This document shows, piece by piece, positions 55,365-64,000 of a stretch of DNA of 64,000 bases. How positions within the stretch are numbered: the stretch's first letter is position 1; each line of letters opens with the position of its first letter. Origin of the DNA: Angiostrongylus vasorum (Eukaryota > Nematoda > Chromadorea > Rhabditida > Metastrongylidae); NCBI GenBank assembly GCA_018806985.1, contig JADANN010000458.1:1364001-1428000 (forward strand), written 5' to 3'. The position numbers and the translations under genes are program-made. Below the pieces are notes generated by a model. That model had not been told where the DNA came from, searched no databases, and worked only from the letters and a program-made list of their open reading frames with translations.

Positions 55365-58300
55365 CACTACGGATCTCTCTCACCGAAGAATCTCCTGCCT
55401 GTTAATTGCGAGGCAGCATGGCGCGTCCCTACGTGAGACATAGGGGTTAATCGCGGACCAAAAGCGACCCTACGCTTCCCTGAGAAGCAGATGGGTCTGT
55501 AGGATGTACTCCCTGATTCTGCTGTGCTAATTTGACACATATCCTCAATGTTCATGAAGAGATATTCATCCAAACGCGCGCTAGCGTGTTCTTGTTTGTG
55601 CGTGTTGTATTCTAGCAGTCAATTCGACCGAAAGCCTGCAATCAAGTGACTCGAAAATACATAGAAAGCGGTCAGTAGTTGCCTGCAGCACTCATCAAGC
55701 TAGACGTGGGTATCAAATACTTACTTACTTGATACTTGAACGGCCCGTCCTCACTAGTTGTGCGAGCCCCAACATAATCACCATCTTTCAGAGATTTGCT
55801 GGTTAAGCCATTGTGGTTCCCTGAAATCCCGAGGACAGCCTGGCCAAAATCTGCCACAGGTCGTCACCACGACAGGCAGTAGCAGCCCTTGTGGATCAGA
55901 GGGAGATTTACCACCATGCGACTTGTATCAAATACTAAATACGGCAAAATAAATGGACCTCATTCACATGACTCCGATGGAGTTCACTATGCGGCAGCGT
56001 TGGCTAAGACAAGTGCAAAGAGGCTACCAAAAGCTCAAGGCCATTCTAAGCTGCCTAAATCGCAAGGGATTAAGATCACGATCTATACCTACAATGTACG
56101 CACACTTGTATTTGAGCCTTCGATAGAAGACTTGATCATGCAGCAAGAAGGATAAGGAACGACGTCTTCGGACAGCCCATGACGACAACACGCCATCCAT
56201 GACACCAGAAAGAACTGTTCCTCGGAACATGCGACAATAGAGGAGTCGGCCGCATCGGCGTTCTCGTCAACACGAATTTGCCCATGAATATCGATTTATT
56301 CGAACAAGTGTCAACCAGAATCAGACGTGTGGGATTGCGGAGATGTGTTCAGTACTGGCTTTGACAATCTTCGTTGTTTACGCACGAACATCAAACCATG
56401 ACGGAGAAGAAGTCGAAGCGTTCTATATGGACTTGGAGAAGTTCTACAAAGAAGACCATGCATATTTCAAAGTCATCACTGCAGAGTTTGACGCAAGAAC
56501 CTCAGAAGAACGCCACATTTTGACCCAGGGACTGGAATGGAAAGAGCAAGGTGAGCGCCCTTCTGGGCTTATCATGACCACCAAGAACATGCGTGGTAAC
56601 TACCAATTCTAGAAGCCCTGGTCTCAGCGGTATACATGGCAGCCTCCCAATACAGAGTACTGTGACAAAATAGACCTCGTCATAGCAAACCAAAGATTTT
56701 GACAAACCGATGTCGCTGTTGTCACAAAGTTCTACACGGGACCAGGCCATCGTCTCCGCGCAAGATTTCATTTCTCAAGGGAAGGAGATAAAAAGCCGCT
56801 CACCTCAAAATACGAAGTCCCAAAACCATGAACTGGGATTTATTCCAGTTCATCCAGAGCCAAAAAATTACCAAGCAATAACTCTATTCGAACTCTGACG
56901 ATCTTTCAAACGCTGCAATCGAATTTTCCCACTCCATCAACACAAACGTGTCTTCTTCGGTAGTTGTAGGTTTTTCTCGTTCTGTCATTCATTTCTGTGG
57001 TTGTCATTCGCCCCAGAGCTCATCTATTGGTGAAATAATTCATGAAATTGAATAGGTTTAGTCCATCGTCTATCCAAATAGGAGTCAGTAGCTCACTGAA
57101 CGCTTAATATTCTTCGAGGGTCACGAGGTATTAGATATTCTGACACTCGAAACTGACGCCATCATTCACACCTTCGATGTCATCGCTCCATTCGCCTTTT
57201 TTAGCTTTCACTGGGTAACGCAAGAGGTCGCAGTCTCACTGCCCTTATGCCAACTTTTGAAACGACTAATTCTTACAGAACGAATTTTTTTTGCCGAAGC
57301 TCATAATTCCATATTCGAAGTGGGATTTTATACCTCAAGATGCGATCATGTTCCACATAGTATCGACTGTGTTTTTTGACTGTCGCACTTACTGTTAAGA
57401 CTTGAACGTTCGGATTTACTTTTATCATACCATCACCTCCGAGCAGGATTTTATTTTTCGCGGAATGAAGAAATAGCCGCTAAATTCAAAAAGGGAGGTT
57501 CCAAGGCCACCATAGGCTAGGATTTATTTAGGTTGTTATTCAGCTGTTGAAAATATGCCGTATTTGATGACGACGTGGAATACGACCGTCTTACTCAACA
57601 TCTTCGCGTTAGCACTGTGAAAGCTGTGAGTTTGAAAGTCTCTAGTAAACTTCGATCTCCAGAAGCACTCGTGCTGATACGTTAACATGGAATCGCACGA
57701 GCTACAGGCAGTTACCAGCTCACGTCCAAACTTGCAAAACAATGCAGAGAAACGGTAGAAGAATGCCTTTGAAGAAAGAACAGCAGCAGTTTTGCTCGGA
57801 ACTGCAGTCTGGCAAAAGCATTCGCGAAGCTCATCGGAGCTTCTTCAGTTGCAAAACCAAGATAATTCCACTCCCACACTCAGATGGAACAGTTGCAGCT
57901 TCTAGAAAGGCAACTGAGAAAGTCATTCACGATTGCTACTCGGATCTCTTCAATAGTCACGTCTTTCTGTCCTCATATGAAATAAGAGGCAACTGATATA
58001 TCGTGCCACTGCTTCTTCCTTCGGAAATCCGGCATGCTGTTTCATTGATGTCTTAGCTATTCCCACGTTACCTGTGAGAACGCAAGCTTTCTTGCCAATG
58101 GAAGACCAGAAAAAACCGTGCTATTACCGTATCGATGTAATAAACGACTTAGTCCTAGAATTAAGGTAATGGAAACGAGTAACTTGGGAGTTTTAAAGAG
58201 CATCGAGGATGTAGTGAAGAAAACAAAGGCCTTAACGTATACGTCAGAATCTTAGTGGATGCGTAAGTGGGGTGAAAGATCACTCAACGTTATAGAACCC

Positions 58301-58706
58301 GCAGTAGAAATGACGTATTCACTGTTATCAAGTGAGGGAGGGTATTCGAAGCTCCGACCTACGTCATTGATCAAAAATCAAAGGCCCCCTTTGTGCACAC
58401 CAAATTGTCAGAGGTAAAGTGAGCCGGACACATAATGCGTATGAACGACAACCGATGGATAAGAGCCATCAGTGAATGGATTCCTCGGGGTATTAAACGT
58501 ATTGCGGGAACACCACCGATAGAATAGTCAGAGTTTTGTAGAAAAAACCCTAGAAGGAAGATATGATGCTCAATGAGTCACTAGAAAGAGCAGAAACCAC
58601 CACTGGACTATTTTTTGCACGCGATAGGGAGAAATGAGAAGTTTGCTGGTGCCCGCACGAGTCACTTTTGCGATCACGAGGACGACAGATGATACAGGTG
58701 AATGCG
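55365..58706 (+). mobile_element. RTE LINE, old decayed copy
   Basis: This is collinear with the 37.7-41.1 kb element but more diverged: leader with GGTTAATCGCGGACCAAAAG (55446), endonuclease remnants near 56100-56620 (FYMDLEKFYKEDHAYFKV), linker remnants at 57740-57990 (REAHRSFFSCKTKIIPLPHS), RT C-terminal remnants near 58250 and a 3' end GGTGCCCGCACGAGTCAC with an ACAGATGATACAGGTG tail. Large parts of the RT core are missing. An R1 copy is inserted at 55722-55924. Confidence 0.8.
55722..55924 (-). repeat. R1 retroposon, 5'-truncated, nested in RTE, perfect 12-bp duplication
   Basis: The tail (TTACTTACTTGATACTTGAA on +) is at 55722, and the body stops at CACCATGCGACTT. The flanks are GTATCAAATACT at 55710-55721 and 55925-55936. 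The uninterrupted 37.7-kb element has GGTATCAAAATGCTAAACAC at this point, so the insertion boundaries are certain. Confidence 0.92.
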
Positions 58707-58709
58707 TGC

Positions 58710-61700
58710 TGAAGATCAATTCTCCAATAGTGCTATCTCTTCTGTTTAGCAAACAAGTGATCTTTGCAAGATCCAGTGACGTAATCGTTGATCTCATTTA
58801 CATATTGGCTTTCCCAGCACATTCATTTACTCAAGTGGTACGAAGAAAGAGTTTATTGTCTTCGAGAACCATTACCTGTCCGATCATGGACTGCTCCTTG
58901 AAAAATTTATGGCAACGTTCTGCTCTCGTTTACGGGGTTATAGGAACTTCCTATAAGTAGAGTGTTGCCCAACATCTCGTAAGCCACTGCAATTCAAAGT
59001 ATCTGAAATTGGCGCCTTAGACGACAACACAGTGAATTTAAGGTCCGATGGTAGTTTCCGCCCGTCTACTTTCCTACTTCTATTGTTATTTTCTCAATAA
59101 GGATGCTTGCAGCGTGCTGGATTTAAGGTCGATTGATTGTATTTGGACTGATTGCTTTGTTTTTTTTTCTTTTTTAAATAGCCACATCGTATTTTCGGCC
59201 CTTCGAATGGAACTCGAACTCTTTCAAACAAATTCAAATGTAATTTTGTTTCCTATCATCTGGAACTTCATTTAGTTTTTCTCTTGAAATGACATGGCGA
59301 TATCACCACCATTCACAGGCTCAAAACCAATTTTGAGCACTTCTGGGATTACTCGATTCAGCTTCAAGCAATGATAACTACTTCACAGCATAGTAACTAC
59401 TTTTGCTATAGTTTTATCCTTAATAGATATCTTTTCATGTAGAAAAGTGATCAAAGCCGAAAATCACAGACTTCAACAGTATTGCCTCTCACTGGTGTAA
59501 AGTCATTGTTGAGAAAGCTGCTGAACGATTCCTACACTTCAGAAAAAAAGATATTCCCGATTTATGGTACACCAAATTTTTTTGTGGATCGGTCTATCTA
59601 GTTAAGGCTGTTCTGTTTCGAGTTGAGAAAACACTTTCGAACACTTACCATTTAACCTTACTAGGAATAGTATTTAAAGATTTGAAGACTTGATAAGTTT
59701 ATAGAACGAAATTTGTAGAATAACACCCTCATTGGTAATTACTGCCTCATCCTAGCTGGGAGATTTTCCTGGGTGTGGGACTGCGGAGTACAGCAAGTGA
59801 AGCGTTTATCCCCCCAGCAGGGTCTCCCAAGCTGGAAAGGGAGTCCGACTTTCCATCCGGAAGCTCAGGAAAGGGTGAAGCAATACTATGCGCGAGAGAG
59901 AAACGAATGTAAAGTGCGTTGGGACCCGCACTACCAGTGAATATTATAGTGTTCTCCTGGACGGAAACGCAGTTGTTCACTTCTCCAAGCAGCTTTCTTC
60001 TGGTGTGGCCACCCTCGACGGAGAGGAAGTTGAGAAAAAAATTTTGTGGGCTTGTAAAGGTAGCGAAAAAACTTCTATATTGTTGTTAAAAACCTGTAGA
60101 TTTTAATTTTTTTTAAAGTGGCAAGTATCACCATGAGATGAGAAATGTTCAACCATGTGTGACTCGAAGTCAATTCGCATCGACCACTTTGCTTCACCAA
60201 ACCTCACTTTTGACTCTTGGCACTGAAAAGAACTCAGTTTTGCGAAAGGGTTTCCGTTTTATTTATCACTCGTGAACGTACTTGAAGTACAGAGTGTAGT
60301 TCAAAGACTGAACAATGTGACTCAGCTGTAGACCCGTCAGATGAGGGAGAAATGAGAAGCAATCAGATGTGCGCTAGCGCTGCCGCTTTGGCGTGTAAAT
60401 ATGTAGTGTCACTTCCTCCTCCGTCAGATCAGAGGATCATTGTTCTCCAAAGCTCATAGGAGGGCATTAAACACATAAATTAATGACAGATAATACTTAT
60501 GCTATCCCTATTCCTCCTCATAACTGTATTTAATAATTGACTACAAATTCTGCAATCAAATCTCTTTGTACAAAATGAATGTTGCACATCAACAGAGGTC
60601 TACAAAGATTTTATGATTGTGTGGGAGCAGTAATAGGTGATCTCACTATATGAAATGAAAATGCTTTAACAGTGCCACATTCTCAAATTGCGAAACTAGA
60701 ACCGTAGCGTGTAATTTACAAAAAATAAGTGTGTTTGGAATTTTTATGCAATATGTATCAATTGCTCAAGTTTGCAATGATTACACATGCTGTGTCCATC
60801 TCCAAGAATCTTTTGCAACTGAAGGCGAGCTACTTGTTCTGGAGAAACGGCCTATGATTCGGCACATCACACCGTCGTTGAGTGGTTAGTCGACTAATCA
60901 CAGGATTCGCTACCATCACAGACCACAAATTTAAGTGAGAAATTTTTCTTCAATCCGCAAAGGCCAGTAACGCTCGTGCTGAATACGTCGAAACGTCTGG
61001 TACGGGTTTCTTGTATTCCCTGTCGACAATCGCGCTCGACAATCGTTGACGAAAAAAGATAACAGGGCTTCAAGTTGCAGCCGAACTCACACATGACCTT
61101 GATCAATTCTCCGAAAAAGTGCTAGAACCCGCACCATATGTGGAGACAAGTCATCACGTAGCCAATCAAGTAAGAGATACGAGAGGTATCATGGTGGATA
61201 GCAGATCAAACGAACACCATTAACTTGTACTTCCACCAGCTTGCGGGCATCTAGCAAACTGTTTTTTTCTGTTTTGCTGAATTGCAAAAAAAAATTCGAT
61301 GCTTTAGAAATAATTGCACAGTTTAACAAGTACCGACTTCAAGAATTTGGAACTGTAAAAGCCTGCATCCAAATAGATCTAAACGAGAATCTTTTCTGCT
61401 CCATCATGCCCTTCATCTGTAAGCGCAAATGGGAAGCATATTTCAACTGTTCCCATATTGTACATACAGAGGAATGACCGAGGGAAAAATTCGTAGAAAA
61501 GAGGAGTGTCACTGCTGTTTGTTGAGGTTTGAACCCTCAAAACCGTGTCATAAGCTTGTCACTGGCAGCATAAAACATTTCTTACCACTGCACTAGTGAA
61601 ACATTATTTTTTTCAGGAATATAATGCGGAATTAAGGTCCGAGTTGCCTCAGAGGTTGAAAAGATTTTCAATCTTTTTCTAACAGGTCCCTTTTATTGCT

Positions 61701-61730
61701 TATCGACTTTATTTTCGACGACTCGTACCT
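58710..61730. other. Intergenic stretch with one old R1 copy
   Basis: An old plus-oriented R1 lies at about 59745-59945 (TGGGTGTGGGACTGCGGAGT, then TCCGACTTTCCATCCGGAAG, then GGGACCCGCACTACCAGTGA). I see no gene or other known repeat in the remainder. Confidence 0.45.
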
Positions 61731-61736
61731 TTTCAT

Positions 61737-61868
61737 CTCTGTAGGGCTCACGAAAGTTCTACATGCACTTTTCCAGTTGTTAGTGAATATTATCTTTTCA
61801 TAATCGCTAATATTCACTAACAACTGGAAAAGTGCAGTGCATGTAGAACGTTCGTGAGCCCTACAGAG
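61737..61868. repeat. Long near-perfect palindrome
   Basis: Left arm 61737-61792 (CTCTGTAGGGCTCACGAAAG, then TTCTACATGCACTTTTCC, then AGTTGTTAGTGAATATTA) is complementary to the right arm 61808-61868, with a 15-base spacer. The only differences are a small indel near TGCAGTGCATG and one base near ACGTTCG. It could be a foldback element or a hairpin RNA locus. Confidence 0.85.
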
Positions 61869-61869
61869 T

Positions 61870-63060
61870 CCTTGTAATTCTTCTTCTTCCATTCTACATG
61901 TTTGTTGCTATAAATATAAATGGGAGCTTTATTTTGATGTTCAGGAATGGAAGCCACATCTCGGTTAGTCTTTCTCGAGTAAATTTTATGCGCTCCAACT
62001 GTCTATTTAACAGGTCAAAGCATTCGTCCATCTGTTTTTGTGTGAAGCAGACGATGAAGCGGTCATCCATGTTTTGACGGTTGAGTAAGGGTCGGTGATC
62101 GAGACCTGAGCTTTCATCTTAGACGCGAAAGCGATGGCAAGTCGCCAGAACTGGCTTCCATTCTTAAATATCTAAATAAAGCTTTCAGAAAGTGGCTACA
62201 TAACCAAGTTTTATCGAAAACGAAGTAATGAAAATATATTAGTGCACTACCTCTCCTCTCATCCTTCGAACATGAAGAAAGCATTCTTCCAAAATATGTA
62301 GCGAACGACTAAGATAGGTGGAGAGTAGAAGAGGAAAAGAATGAATCGCTAATCTTAATTAGCATGAAAAATTACCACTTCCAATGGCTACGAAACAGGA
62401 GCGACTCGAGTAAAACCAAAAGGTAAAGTTACTCCCCAAAAATAGTGTTTCAAACATATGTGAGATCCCTTTGAAGCTACCCTTCATATCAAAGGAAATA
62501 ATATAAGTTGCGCCATTAATAGGTGCCCAGGAAAACCTGGTCTTGAAAATTATGTAGCGATTATTGACCTCCTATACAATAAACTGTACCGTAAATTAGT
62601 TCGTTTGTGCAACTCAGACAATTGTGTGATCTGTCCCTAACGGGAGAGACGAGGACTGCATGAGTTATACCTTATACCCCTACCCTTTGCAAAGAACATC
62701 TGGTTGGAAAAAGTAAAAAAGTCGACAAAGCGCTCCTCCAGGTACACATTGGGCACAAAAAGTACAATGGTGATGATTTTGAAGTGACTGTCCGGATCCT
62801 AGCGCAGGAATCCAAAACATCAGCGCACAAGGCTCTCGAGGCGCTTTGAATAAATTTCGAATGTCCAATGATGAACCGGAAATACGAATGCCTTTCTAAC
62901 ACACGTGACTTGGCGCCTCATTTCAAATTGGTTTTCTGACCTGGGTGGGTCTCACTCGTTATCCCATGTGAGCAACACATAGGGGGTCCCACTCGCAACA
63001 ATGCGGTGACTAGTTTTTTTTTAAACAAAATGACATTTATTTTTACACCAGATTTTCATT
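61870..63060. other. Intergenic stretch, nothing recognised
   Basis: No gene or repeat family identified. The overlapping minus frames near 62672-62902 show no family match. Confidence 0.4.
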
Positions 63061-63064
63061 AATA

Positions 63065-63066
<2 letters not shown>

Positions 63067-63132
<66 letters not shown>

Positions 63133-63150
63133 GTATATATATGTATATAT
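63067..63150. repeat. (TA)n microsatellite
   Basis: About 60 bp of pure TA followed by TGTACG and ATGTATATATG interruptions. Confidence 0.9.
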
Positions 63151-63218
63151 GACGGCCATTTATGGTGGGGTTTATAAACAATCGGTCTTTTAAGTTAAAA
63201 ATGTTGTACATTGTAGAG

Positions 63219-63578
63219 GGCGGATAGCACAGTAGTAGTGATGCCCGTCATCACGAGCATAGTGTTAGTTCGGTTCCGCTCCGGGCTAGCTATGCCTGTC
63301 TTCCCTACGGGGTCGGAAAATTGGATCAGATTTGTCCGGGAAAAAAATCGCTCTTTGCAATCCAATTGGAACGCTCCAGGCCGGCTATCTCAAGACTCCA
63401 GGGAAAATTGCTCGACCAGCATTCTGCCACATTCAAAATTAAATTAAAATCCTCAAGCAGCAAACGAAGCCACAAGTAAAGGTGGGAGATCTTCGTGGGC
63501 AATGGATACGAGGAAACGACTTGAATGTGGGAAGTGCTGGAATCCACACAGTAGACGTGAAGACAAAAAAACGAACGG
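63219..63578 (+). repeat. R4 tRNA-derived SINE, full length
   Basis: The head GGGCGGATAGCACAGTAGTA, then GTGATGCCCGTCATCACGAG, then GTTCGGTTCCGCTCCGGG has box A- and box B-like blocks with tRNA-like spacing. The core (ACGGGGTCGGAAAATTGGAT) and body (TCCTCAAGCAGCAAACGAAG, then GGAAGTGCTGGAATCCACAC) follow. It is the best plus-strand reference for the family. Confidence 0.85.
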
Positions 63579-63707
63579 ATCAAAGACAATAAAAAAAATA
63601 CATTGTAGTTGCGACTGCATCCCCAGCTCAACTGATTGCCTTCAGCTTCAGTAATTTGTGCTCCCTAAATCATTTTCGTTGATGGTTATTGTTAATGACA
63701 CCGGTAT

Positions 63708-63860
63708 AGTGAAGAAAAAAAACTGGCTGAAAGAAAGGCAAAGCAACGGCTTAAGCGATGTAACACGTGAGCCTAAGGAAAGGGTAATCACAGGTTTGAA
63801 TTTGGCCTGGGGTCGAAGTTTTGCAAATATCTTAGCATCATTGTGGTTGTAGACACGGTA
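63708..63860 (+). repeat. R3 short repeat
   Basis: AACTGGCTGAAAGAAAGGCA, then a tRNA-like middle, then GTTTTGCAAATATCTTAGCA and TCATTGTGGTTGTAG. Confidence 0.7.
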
Positions 63861-63924
63861 GTTCGAGTTGGTTTTATAGATACCATTATCGCTGTAGTGT
63901 GATTGCGTATTTACTTACATGAAT

Positions 63925-64000
63925 ACTTGAACGGCCCGTCCTTACTGGCTGTGCGAGCCTCAGCGTATTCTCCATTTCTTGGAGTTTTGCTGGTTTAGCG
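63925..64000 (-). repeat. R1 retroposon, cut by window end
   Basis: The tail side and first block (GAATACTTGAACGGCCCGTC, then TTTGCTGGTTTAGC) are visible; the rest lies beyond 64000. Confidence 0.8.

Noticed and set aside
57536..57742. Minus-strand frame in the RTE remnant as a gene
   Set aside because: It is the antisense of the decayed RTE linker region.

Overview
The window looks like nuclear DNA of a nematode, most likely a clade V (strongylid or hookworm-like) parasite. The evidence is AT-rich DNA, genes cut into small exons with TTTCAG/TTTTAG acceptors, a possible spliced-leader acceptor a few bases before a start codon, decayed RTE-type retrotransposons, and very dense short retroposons. 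The species call is inference. There are no prokaryotic operons, rRNA genes or CRISPR arrays. Almost all long open frames here are chance frames or repeat-derived; the real genes had to be read exon by exon.

Three conserved genes can be supported. (1) About 1.6-5.4 kb, + strand: an arrestin-domain (ARRDC/alpha-arrestin-like) gene with seven phase-compatible exons; its N-terminus was not found. (2) About 11.2-28 kb, possibly to 33.1 kb, - strand: an SHPRH-type SNF2 ATPase and RING E3 ligase. More than 25 exons were located, covering the Walker A/DEMGLGKT exon, motif Ia, a motif II that reads DECQ, the split helicase, a C3HC4 RING and the helicase C-terminal domain. (3) About 41.8-51.7 kb, - strand: a KDM7/PHF8-type histone demethylase (orthologous group of C. 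elegans jmjd-1.2) with a PHD finger, a JmjC domain and the family's conserved C-terminal TAKQRL motif. Genes 2 and 3 are both chromatin regulators on the same strand, but nothing shows that they are co-regulated.

The rest is a repeat landscape. RTE-type LINEs: one long dead copy at 37.69-41.08 kb flanked by (TA)n, one decayed copy at 55.4-58.7 kb, a minus-strand 3' fragment at 33.4-34.3 kb, a very short 3' end at 19.9-20.07 kb, and a second RTE-like type at 32.1-32.6 kb beside a mariner transposase fragment. Four short repeat families recur throughout, named R1-R4 here. R1 is about 370 bp with a CAAGTAT-type 3' tail and 12-bp target-site duplications. R2 and R4 are tRNA-derived SINEs that share a central core. 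R3 is about 140 bp, has tRNA-like boxes and is often found in inverted pairs.

The most unusual object is inside an SHPRH intron at 19.55-20.07 kb. It is an inverted partial copy of one SHPRH exon that carries a 65-bp intron missing from the parent gene and is fused directly to the 3' end of an RTE element. Other points of note are a probable GC-AG intron in SHPRH, a long insertion inside the KDM7 PHD finger, an R1 copy nested in an RTE element with a perfect 12-bp duplication, and a 130-bp near-perfect palindrome at 61.7-61.9 kb.
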